Below, piece after piece: positions 39,501-50,900 of a stretch of 64,000 bases of DNA. A program made the translations under genes and the position numbers. Source of the DNA: Trichoplax adhaerens (taxonomy: Eukaryota > Placozoa > Uniplacotomia > Trichoplacea > Trichoplacidae); the NCBI RefSeq assembly GCF_000150275.1, contig NW_002060950.1, forward strand, positions 2,873,833 through 2,937,832, read 5' to 3'. The first letter of the stretch is position 1. Every line of letters starts with the position of its first letter. The notes below the pieces were generated by a model. The model made no database searches, was not told the origin of the DNA, and saw only the letters and a list, made by a program, of their open reading frames with translations.

Positions 39501-41241
39501 GAAGCCGATATTTACTACTTATCTGATAAATTAGTCATTTAAGTGTTGCTCCAACATTAGCTTGTAATTTAACATCAAACTAAAAAATCAGTCTAGAGAA
39601 TAAATTGGCGTAGTAGACTACCAGAATTTCGACGTAGAGAAATTAAAAAGGGTATATTTTGAATCAGACGGATTCAATTAATCTAAAAATTTTGAAATGT
39701 ACTTGACATTCATATTTGGTTATTATACATTGGTAAATAAACTAATTAATGTGATGTATAGCTAAGAATAGAAATTGTATAGGAGATCTTATTGCAGAGT
39801 AATTTGGTATTCTGAGATAGATAAAGATACACCAGATTTATAGACGATGAAAACGGTGTCAGATAATATTTTGCTAGCCTTTAGAACTAGTTAATATTTA
39901 GGAAGCCTCTTTTATTGCATTAAAATTATAACTTACGAATGTAGAGATTGGATATCGCTTTTAATTCGGATTGTACACTGGAATTCTTTTTGAAGTGATT
40001 CGATAAATATTTTTCTCCTAGCTCTATTTTGGAGATATCTACTCAAGCTTGAAAATCTGCTAATATTCCAGTGTTCTTCGGTAGTAATATCATTGAAAAG
40101 TTTAGAAATCTTCTCCTTGACTATTCCTTGATGGCATATTGGGCAATGAATTGTGACTTGCATTTTGCCATAGGCTTCACTATCAATCAGTTGATTTTCA
40201 GCTTGGGGATTAAATTCAATACCCGAATCACAATGATATTGCTCTAATAATTTCTTGAACCTTTTCTCTATATATGATTGCACATAATTCATCTTTAACG
40301 CTGTTAATTCTAGCGTGATAACCGTTTTTATATTGTGATATCTATTTATTCGCTCAGTAAACTTCATTAGAACCTGATATACGTCATAGTCTTTTCCAGT
40401 AACTGTAATCATACATGATTGAAAGTTATTGTCTACTTTCATTTTTGAATAAACATTTTTGCATTCAGATATTCCATTAGTCATTTCCTTCTCGAAGACT
40501 TGTAAATCTCGTGGTAGATACAGGTTTTGATCTCGTACTGTTAGCGATTTGGTAATAAAGACAGTGGATAAATATCTGATAGCTGTGATATACTCTTCCT
40601 TATCAACGGCGCTAATGAGAATGGATTCATTAGATAGGATAATACTGGCCTTGATATTCATGCTTTGGAAATCCTGATTAATCTGATCCCTTTCGCGTTG
40701 ATGACTAGCCAAAAAAGTCATGATGGAATCGGACAGGATTTCGCGATCTTGTAAATAAGTTCAAAAATGCACCTTATATCTTTCATACCGTAAATTGTTT
40801 GTCATTTCCCTAACTAAAGCTACAGTCAAATCGATTCGCTTAGCGACTTACTTTGTAATTGTATCTGGGAGAAACTGAAGTTGCACTTGGCTTTACTTGC
40901 ATCCTCTACTTCATTCTTTCGCTCGGATTGATTTATCGATATTGTCCACTTTGGATCTTTCTTAACTTGGTTAGCCGGAATGCACCCAAATTCAAGATAA
41001 TCATCTTTCGAGATGTAACTATTAAATAAATCTGTATTACATGTATTAGTATGGGCAATATTTGCTTTTAGTAGATGCGAATATTTCCCTGATCTCAAGA
41101 ATTTTTTGGCTGTAAAGAAAATTTAAGCCTTATACTTCTTCGAAATATATTAGCAATATGTGATAGCCATCAACAAAATTTCCCCTTACCTGATGATGGT
41201 ATAGGAAGATTAAACCAAATATGTTTCCCTTCTAGTGGCAT
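36517..41241 (-). CDS. PARP14-like macro-WWE-PARP ADP-ribosyltransferase (gene A, eight exons)
   Basis: Exons 41241-41190, 41109-40852, 40747-39937, 39277-39175, 39075-38860, 38740-37309, about 37199-36861 and 36773-36517 join in phase to about 1,155 residues. ATG 41241 has an in-frame TAA five codons upstream. The order is a unique N terminus, a KH-like region (exon 3), a macro domain (ITIKIVRG, ADVIINS, YRAGGQAY, then SIAIPPIGAGNVG), a second degenerate macro domain, a KH-like segment, WWE (APWQMKIGHS to VVNFEQM) and a C-terminal PARP domain. Catalytic H lies in RQLFHGT and Y in GIGTYFT; the third triad position is Val in SVFVVF, so mono-ADP-ribosylation is expected. PARP14-type proteins modify or read ADP-ribose in stress and antiviral signalling in vertebrates; function here is inferred. 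Gene B is a divergent paralog with exons of identical length. The acceptor of exon 7 may be three bases lower (37196). RRM exons present in gene B were not found. Confidence 0.92.
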
Positions 41242-43240
41242 AGGCAAAATTCTTTATATACAAAATATCGATTCAAGTATAAAGGTTTTACTTAAAATCA
41301 ACGGGACGCTTTGTAACCTGATCAAAAACCCAAAACAAATAATTTTCCTGATATTTACTCCATCAATGCATTGGTAAACTCATTTCTTAGAAAATAAACT
41401 GATACTATCGAATCTTCTATTAATACTATAATTGTAAGTAGCCATTTATCCGTAAGATACGCTCACTGGAAGGAGAGATATTGCTGTCGATAGTTAATCA
41501 GCTATTACTGAATAATACTGACTTATTTTCTCCGAGAGTACTATTAACTATCGTAGAATAACCTTAACATTTATTGATAAAATACAGAAGTAGTATTATA
41601 ATACTTTCTCCTGTTGGAGAAAAAATAATAAAAGTCCATATCAGAATTTGCTACCTTCCTCCTAAGGTAGACTGATTCTAGCTACAGCAGTTACTTTCTC
41701 TAAAGCTAACCAAGACTTTCTTGGGATGAAAATGATAAGGTAATTTGTCAATAGAGATACCTGTGAAAATATTCTAGGCCAGCCTTTCCGATTGATTGCC
41801 TCTCAACTCATCATAACTTTGTTTATTACACATTTTATACCTTCGAAATTTGTGTCTGGTGGTGTTACAAATTATTTTCTCTCTACCACCTTAGGCCGGC
41901 GACGCCAAAAATCAGGACATGTTATGATCTATAGATAAATTAATTCCCTGGTGCAAATGTAATTTATTTAATTAATATAAGGGAAAGTGATCCATAATTT
42001 TTTCCACTGACGTTTTATGTATCCTTGCAATATATAACATGTACATTTCCACTTGGCATATTTGGTCTATGCTAACTCAGCTAACATTCTCCGTAATTGA
42101 CATTTCGGATACTTTACTGCACCACTTTAATTAAATAAATAGTGTCCCATCTAATTGATGATGTTAACAGAGTTAATCTTTTCAATCCTACCCATAGCCA
42201 CATTGATCAGTTGTGTGGATATAAACTCTCAATTTAGATGCAAAGTATGATAATGGTACTAGTATGATCGATTGAGAAGTATTCAGCAAATTAATTTATG
42301 AGATAAGCATGAAATAATATTGTGCTTAGTTGTAAAGGACGGTAGAATATTGACTTTTATATTATTTTTAGCTCATGAAAAGTATAGTAGAGAATATAAG
42401 GTATCTGGTATCCATCTCCAGTAATAGGAGATTATGATATAGATAAATCAAAAGCTTTCTGAATAATTACAAGTAGTTGTAATGTCGCTAATTTCAACAG
42501 ATTTTGGATTTTAGTTTATAACATTACATAAATAGGTCTGATACTGTAGTAACTATATAGTGCATCTCGATGGGTTAGTTTAGTTAAATTAATAAATTCT
42601 TGTATTTGTATATATGTTAATACAATAGCTATTATATAATTTTCGATTGGAAATGACTGTAGATAGGTTGACCATTAAGAGTTGGAATGTTCCTTCATGA
42701 AAGGGACAATTTATGCACAGGATATAGCTGATAGTGACCAATACAGAAGTTTGATAACTAGAATAGGATAGCGCGGATCAATAAAGCGGAATGGATGAAT
42801 CGTACAATATTCGATGGCAAATACAACACGAACTGAGATGAAGTTGGTGGTAAGCTGCCTGCAAAGCAATTTAATTTCAGTAATTTATAGGCAATAATGC
42901 CATCGAAATCAGCGACTTGCTATTATATCAACATCTCTATCCATTGCCCAAGCAGCATTAGGTATGTTAGATTGAATATACTTATTTCATTAGTACATAG
43001 TGGAGTAAGTTTCTTAAATAAAGGAACATTAACTAATAGTTTTCTAATTCCGAAATTCAGTATAGAAAGAATGCAGTTTTAGTAGTGCACTTTGTATACA
43101 GAATTATGGGTGCCGTATAAGGTAATTATGTAATCTATTTTAAAGCCAGATCCCTATGCCCTCTGTATCATATTTTTGTTGTTTTTAAAGTTAGTAAGGG
43201 ATCTTTTGTTGTCTACCATCACTAGTTTTAGTTTGATAAA

Positions 43241-43510
43241 GACATTTTAACATCCACAAATAATATGGATGTTCTAGCAGCTCTTCAATGCCAAAATATG
43301 TCAAAAATTAAGGGAAAAAATATTATCAAGTATACGAATTGCCGTTTATTTCTCTAGTTCATAACTTAGTATCGTTTAATAACGACATTTTTAGCATCCA
43401 TGAACGGAATATGAATGTTCTAACAGCTCTTCAATACGAAAATATGTCAAAGATTAACGGCAAATAATTATCAAGCATATTACCGGTTATTTCGCTATTT
43501 CATAACGGAT
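43241..43510. repeat. ~143-bp tandem repeat, two copies
   Basis: Units starting at 43241 and 43384 share GACATTTT(A/T)A, ATCCA, (T/G)ATGTTCTA(G/A)CAGCTCTTCAAT and AAAATATGTCAAA(A/G)ATTAA blocks, followed by TTATCAAG and CATAAC. Clearly related, non-coding. Confidence 0.75.
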
Positions 43511-45600
43511 TAATAATAAATGGGTCTACGGATCTTCTTCTATCCAGGTCATAAGATTTGCACCTACATCAACAGGAAGAAAATAGATGCCAATAAATCT
43601 TCATATGCTGACATAAGCGAAAATTTATTTGCCATTTTTTCGTCGACCTGGCCATCAAGTGTTTGTCATATACATCTTGCAGTTTAGTTGCTAGAATTTG
43701 TTATATTACACGTAGTTATACCAGGGTTACTAATTACTTAATTTTATGATTTTAATCTAGCATATTTTTAATCACCGAAATATCGAATAAATAAGTGACT
43801 GTGGGTATTCGCTATGGAGAAGGAATATTGCTAGTATAATTAGATGGTATATCTACAGTCATATATGCTAGCCTGTCAAGGCTAATTTTATACGGATATG
43901 GAAGTAATTATTAGTGGGTAGAAGTAGTCATATCAAATTTAGACTATAGAAATATCCTTAGTTGATCAAATTCATCCAATATTTATTATGGCTATTCATA
44001 TTTGGCCATCTTCCTGGATGGAGAATATAGTACTGGATAGCCCACTTCTTAAAGGTTGCCAAATTTTATTAGTGAAATTTCAATATGAAGCATTTTCGCT
44101 ACTATTGTTGCCCTTAGTAGCCAAGGGAGGTACTCTGTTCGAAATTTTGATAATGTGAAATACGACTTGTAAAATAGAGAGAAACATGAGCCAAACTAAA
44201 GGAAACATCAAGGTAGGAGAGACAGATTGTTGCTAGCTCAAATATATCCTATAGCATTCGCTCTCTAAGAAACCTAATAGCACATTGCACTGATCTTAAA
44301 ATATAGAAAATGCACAAGAACCCGAAAGGTTGGCCACCTTCGCCTAACTTTAGGTAGCAAAGAATTGAACAGATTACTTAAGAAATGCAATTATTCATGT
44401 GCCAGCTACAGAATTGTAATTTTGATGTTAGCTTCATCTGGATAGTCTTTCTATTTTCTTGCTGAACATCTGTTTTAATTTGCTCAGCATAAAATGACTG
44501 TAGCTTGATATGTTTAAGGATGGTAAGTCTTATGAAATTTTAGAAGAAGAGAAATAAGGCTTATAAGGCTTTATTTACACACCGTTAATGATGACAGATC
44601 TTTCTGATGGACAAATAAAATTTTGAAAGAAAGACAAACCTTGGATTCTCGCCCAATATTTTGTTGAAAAAGAATCAATGTATGAAGGCGTTTATTTCTA
44701 TAAAGGATCGTTATAGTACTTTTAGTTTTAATCTTTTCCATGATTAATAATCAAATATTTTGAATTTTGCATGCAATTTGCTAGATACTGTATGTTCATA
44801 GTTTGTAATTCTGACCAAAGTAATTCCATTCGTTTAATATCCTATAAAATCAATCGAATACAACATTTTAAAGGATTTCATTTTTTATCTCAGGAGAAAT
44901 TTGTCAGTGTCCATTTATACTCTTAACTTAATACAATTTGGAATTGATAATGCGCTGGATCAATTTCGAAATATGGACTACGACTAGGCAAGCATATCCA
45001 GCAGAGTACTGTAGGATACCCGTCAAGCTTGTAGAACGTACGTATAGTCTGAATTATTTACACTAAATTAATGATATCCATTTTATAACCTACCAAACTA
45101 ACGGAATTACTGACTTTTAAAGCATTAACTTTTAACATTGACATAGAGGAGAGTGTGTTTTATCAGCATACCATTTGCTCTCCTTGTTCAAAGAGATTTC
45201 GGTGATGAACTAGACTAATTTCAAACAAGAGGAGAAATGAATCGTTCAGTCTAATAAAACATAAATAAAAAAGATATACTGGACTGATATTAAAATCAAA
45301 GATTTAGGAAGATCAGACCATCCAATTGAAGTTTTAATGATAATCGACAGAATGGTGTGCTGGCTTGATTCCAAATAGGAAGATTGCCTTGGTTTAAGAT
45401 TGGATAGAAAATGAACAAAATGATGATGGATTGGGTCGATTTTATTATACTGTTATAAGAAGATATGCAAGAGTCAGAAACCTCAATTCTAGATCGAATA
45501 AAAATGACAAGATTTCCGAAGAGAATGCCTTTAATTAAGAATTCTTGAATGGCTGTGAGGTTTGAGTTTTGCACTTCGCTTACTTTAATCTATTCTTCAT

Positions 45601-45735
45601 TTCAAGTGGAACAAAATATGAACAGTTAGCTGAAAAAATAGATGATCGTAAAATTATAGTCGTCTTGCATTCAACTTTGATCTGTGGCTCAACGAAATGG
45701 TCTAATATTCTGGAGTTCTTGATTGAGTTTGCTTC
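45601..45735 (+). pseudogene. Possible relic of a PARP N-terminal RRM exon
   Basis: After an AG at 45599-45600 preceded by a pyrimidine-rich tract, an open stretch reads GTKYEQLAEKIDDRKIIVVL and then HSTLICGSTKWSNILEF. The C-(S/G)-x-K-x-W-x-x-x-x-(E/L) spacing resembles exon 3-4 of PARP genes B and C (CSTKKNWYFAQL, CSKKRNWNFVEL). No clear donor or partner exons are seen. It lies 2.2 kb upstream of gene B on the same strand. Weak resemblance only. Confidence 0.2.
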
Positions 45736-47171
45736 CTGTAGGATCCCGAATTAATCAAAGTCTGCACCCCGGTAGTTAATTTTACCTGATCAGATTAACC
45801 TTTGTGAGTAAAGAAAGAGTTTTATTCATATTTATTACTTTCAGTTGTATATAGAATCATTTTAAAATAGAGAATAATTTAAAAGCGTGGCAACATGCAT
45901 GGCTTTCTATGAAACTTCGACATTCTTTTGTCATTTTTAGTTAATTATGCTGAAAATACAATGCAAAACTGCCAACGTCAGCGAGTCATTTTCTAGTTTA
46001 ACGGAGTGGTAGCGGTGGATTAAACAGTGTTCAAGAACATAAGTCTACTGTACATCAAGCTGTCATCTAATTTGAGACACAATTTTATTGGCTATTGCTT
46101 GAAAAAAGTAACGCCTTAAGGCCATATTAATTGATCAGTCGTCATTAGAGCTCCAATCAATCACTTAATATTTTAAATCAATAGCTTAGACTAGAGAATA
46201 CGTGCTACCAAATCTCTACATTTCATATGCAGTAGGCTATAGATTCGCGTCTTCCCATGCGAGCTTGATCTCTGTTTGATTCCTACTTAGAAATACAAGT
46301 AGTTTACCGACATTTCTGCTTTTCCACACGGTGCAGTGAAAATATTAATTAATAAATAGCGAGTACAGTATCGGAGTTGATCTCTCAGCGATCTCAGGCT
46401 TACCTTTCAAACATTGAAAGCAAGCGTTCTCGTTGTCTTAAGTTAACAGCAAGTAGACATACTATATGCCTTAATAAGTAAATAAAACAATTCAGATTAG
46501 GATCAAAAGACGGAAGGTTTATCCTTGGCCTTAACCTATTGCTAGGATAGCACAGAATTGCTAAAACGCGTGCTCGATATTTTGGCCTTGAGACTAGAAT
46601 TGGTTTCGCTATAAGCTAATGGTCCATCAATAGGCATTGATAGATCAGTTCGTTCAATCAGTCAAGTGATATAAATCAAAGATTTATCGAACAGGTACTC
46701 ATCATTTTTTTATACTTTGGATAGACCTAACGTTAGAATAAAGAAATTTATTATTCAAATAATCGATCTGAGACATTCTTATTTTCAATGTCGATAATTT
46801 AATATAGCCAAGTAGCATTTCTTAGCGAAACAGTAAGATTAAATGCCTTTCACCCGATATACTGCCTTTAAAATTAGAAATTGCTTTATCTTGAGTTAAT
46901 AGCCATGTTATGAGCATTGCACATTCTTTACATTGATAGATTGGTTGCAGTTAGGTTGTAATGATGGTGCATAGATCCTTGTCCTATTTCCTTGTTCTTA
47001 CCACATAGACTTTAAATTAGGATGGATAGCTAATAACAAGTTTTTATATGATTTTCTTTAGAGAAAAAACTTGAATACACTAATGCAAACTTAGTCATAC
47101 CAGAGAGAATTGATCATGATCAAATAAAGAACACATTTTATAGCAAGATAATTACGCCTTTAATTAATTAT

Positions 47172-47530
47172 AGTAGCATTTCGTCTGAACGTTGTTTGTG
47201 AGCCAGTTTGTAATTTACAGTTTGTACTACGATGACAGAAAGGCTTGATCTTTGATTCTATCCTTTAATGGGCTATATTTATTTATCGAGTATAATCAAT
47301 TAGGCTAATACTTAGAAGATCTCCTGTGACATGGATTGATATTTATCTTTAGGGCAGCAGTTTATCTGAATATTTTTTATGAACCGGTTTGTGATTTAGT
47401 ACTGCGATGATGGAAAAGCTTAATTCTATTTGTTTATACCGTTAATAAGGGCATAATTTGGTTTGATATTAATTTTTAAGCCAAGACATAATTTGGTAGT
47501 ACGATGACGGAATGGCATGTTTGCCATTTC
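47172..47530. repeat. Diverged ~130-180-bp tandem units upstream of PARP gene B
   Basis: Segments near 47172, 47352 and 47480 share TTTGT(A/G)ATTTA, (T/A)GTAC(T/G)(A/G)CGATGA(C/T)(A/G)GAA and AGGCTTGAT-like blocks. Located 0.4-0.75 kb upstream of the gene B start codon. Degenerate. Confidence 0.45.
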
Positions 47531-47928
47531 TTTCACTAAAAATTGAGCATGGAGAATGATTACTCTCAATATTAATTCATTGTGCCCATGTGTTAATGAA
47601 ATAAGTTACTTAAATTCCGACCTGAGCACTTTTTTAGCTTTTCTACTAATATTCGTACAGCATTTTAGAGATTCTTCTTGCTTTACTTATCTTTTAAAGG
47701 TTTGAAACTGATCTAATTTATCGCTGTCGCATACTGGAAAGGTTCGAACTGATGTAAGAATTCATACCGGATAGACCAGATCCAACGGATTGAAATAGAA
47801 GCTGATATCGGAAGCTTGCAGCCTTCTTGAACGACTGCGAATTACCTGATTTACTCTATTCACAAAATTGGTGCTTGTCCATAAACAAACTAAAGTGCTA
47901 TCATTTCCATATAATCCAGCATTAAATT

Positions 47929-50900
47929 ATGGCTTCTTCTAGGTAATGTTATACTCTTTACTAGAGAATCTACGCTTGCTTCGACCATCACTAAATATAG
48001 CTGTTAAGATCCACTAAAGTGTAAAATTCTACATTTTAATTTTTCAATACTCTAGTTCAAAATCGCACTTGTTGTATATCTGCGGAATCGAAAAACGAAT
48101 CGCTGAGGTAATATAACCATCCTCACTTAGAATAGAGTAGAGTATGGCAACATTTCAACTTGGCAAATATATCAAAAAGTAATTGGTAGCTCTGCTGCCT
48201 AGCTATTTTTTACTACACTCAAGTCTCCTCAAGATTGTATTAGTGTTGTAAACAATCATTTTTCATTAGAGTTTGAAATTATTAATACCCTTCGAAAATT
48301 AAATTTGACAATTGAACTAACACAATCCTGTGATATTTATTAACCACAGTTCAAGGTTGCTATATTTCCACTGTGATGCAGACGCGTCTAGCGTTACTAC
48401 AATATTAAATTTCGTGACGGTTTATTTTAATTTCTAATTCGATAATTTAATAAGAGATTAAAATCATTAACAGCATTCGGAAATTGAATAGGATAATTGA
48501 AACAACACAAGGCTATGATATTTATTAACCACAATTTTAGGATAACTACATTTCCACCATGAAACAAACGTGGCTGTCGTTGATATAGTAGCAAATTTTG
48601 GCATAGGAATGTCTAGTTTCTAACGCAATAATTTTAATAAGAGTTTGAAAAAATTAACGCTGTGCGAAAATTAAATATGACTATTGAGCCAATACAACAC
48701 TACGATATTTACTAACTGTAGTTTTTAAGATCTTTTCCATAATGAAACAGATATGCCTATCTTTGCTACAGTCGTGAACTTTGTGAAGGTTAATTTTAAT
48801 TTTTGATGTGATGATTTAAACGAGTTAAAAAATTACGATAGCATTGATTTGACCGCTTTAAGGTAAAAATGATCAGCTAATAATGGTATCCAACGACTAT
48901 AAAATGAATTCTTGCATTCGATTATCGACTACAAGTTGCGTAGTTGTCTCTATAATTCTATTCTGACAATTGTGATTAACGGCAAAATTTAATTGCCATC
49001 AGCTTATTGTGCTTCATTTAGCTGATATATATTCATTGATATAATGTCTTATTAATCACAACAACAATTTTGAATATATTCATGCAGCCATCCTAGCATG
49101 GCTCTCTTTTAAACTTTATGATATCATTAGCCGTATAGAAAGAAACTTTCACGTACTTTGAATAATAAATTAGCGTTTATTTAGTAAGATTTTATTATTT
49201 ATATCTTGCGAAAGGCACATTATTAGATGATGATGAGGAAATAGAATGATCGTTTACAACGTCACTATATTATTTTGCTAAAATTAATCACCCCTGTATC
49301 ATGATAGCTGATAGATCAAAAGATTGTAAACATAGATGGTAACAAAATCTATCTCTTAATGATGATTTTAGAATGATTTAATGATCACGGTGAATTCTAT
49401 AGGACTTTAAAAAGACGGCAATTGCAATCGTTCCTGATGTTCAAATTGAATTAACCAATTATACATGTTCAACCAAGAAGAATTGGTATTTTGCGTAAGT
49501 GATACTGAATTTAATTGCAGTGATCTTTCAACAATCAATCAGAGAACCTCCTTTGCACCTGTAATGTTAGTCTTAAGTTATTTGCATTCTTGGTGAATTT
49601 AGAGATAATTTCTTGCATGCTAGAGCACGTAAATTTTTCGCGTACAGGAGTTATCTTAAGTATGCCTCATATTCTGCTTGTTGGTGCTCGAGCTGCTATG
49701 CGATAGCTGAAAAGACAATCAGGACTGCCTATTTTGATTCTGCAAAGCTTATTTATTCTTAATTAATTTATGTTCTTGCCAAGGCAAATTGAGATCGTAA
49801 CAGTCCGAATGAGTTTTCCGAAAAAGTAGTGAGTTCGTTTTTATACTTCCAATTTTGGAATGGCTTGATTGAGCTATAGTGGGATGGTGTATCAACTACT
49901 AATTCTATATCTATAAGCTGCTTTTTAAGATAAGCAGTTAAAAGTTCTGAGTGAGGCTGAATTAAGCCTATCATAGTCGAATGGAATGAGATTTTCCGAG
50001 TTAAAAATGACGTATTTATTATGCTTCAAATTATATAACTGCTCTGGCTATAAGAAAATATTGGATCGATTACTTGTGTCATATCCATCAATTTTATTTT
50101 CAGTAATTTCTGTATTAATAATGGAGGTAGATTGAGCTTATAATAGGCAACTAGAAGGAATAAGTTTTTTTTCAAAGTATAAATAAATTGTTGTTCTATA
50201 TGTCTATGTACTTCTATGCCTTAAAATTGTTTGTACTACCAATCGATATTAGATTACCCATTTTACTTCGATAAAGTCAATTTTTAAGTAACTTATGCTC
50301 TTAATAATTCTAAATTGTGGTCGCTATAGTTAAAAGAGAAATGATCTTGTACACTGAGATAGGAAATTGTTAGCCAAGTCTGCTATAATAGATTCTCAAT
50401 TTAAAATCAGTTCAGACCGTAACTAACTTTCGATTAAGTAAGAACTTATTACACGAGGCATTACCGTAAACTCTATATCATCCTGTTATACTATATACTT
50501 TTACATTACTTGAGCTACTTACAATATCGAATCAGTTCTATTTTTACCACCGCTCCTTTTTACTTCGATAGATATTGAATAGTAATTATAACAATAAAAA
50601 TTAGACAAGGTAAGTTATATATTGAGCACGCATATTTCTCTACCATTGGTTTTAATGGCAATTAGGCAATTGCACGTTTCTTCTGAAAAAGACTCTATTG
50701 AATTAATGGCAAAGCTAAGAGGTTTGAAAATTGGAAAGAGTAAAATTCCTCTGAGATCGCTTTGGCCGGTAGAAATGGATAATCGTAAACGTAAGAAATT
50801 ATTGGATAAGGTTTCTAAGCAGATGACTCAATTAAATCGAAAAGGTTACGGCGGCTTCTACGATAGAAAAATTGAAGATAAGTAGGTCGAATGGATTGGC

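Larger units (their letters stand above)
41242..47928. other. Shared upstream region of divergent PARP genes A and B
   Basis: About 6.7 kb between the two start codons. It must contain both promoters, but no core element is certain (a TATATAAAG string at 41250-41258 on the minus strand is too close to the ATG to rely on). Diverged tandem repeats lie at 43241-43510 and 47172-47530. A possible exon relic lies at 45601-45735. Unrecognised 5' exons of gene A could be here. Confidence 0.5.

Noticed and set aside
41250-41258. TATATAAAG as the TATA box of PARP gene A
   Set aside because: It lies only about 10-15 bases before the start codon, leaving no room for a normal transcription start and leader.
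50622-50885. Stand-alone 87-residue gene ending IEDK
   Set aside because: The AG at 50664-50665 and the GTAGGT donor at 50882 make it an internal exon of PARP gene B; the paralogous exon at 63478-63693 behaves identically.
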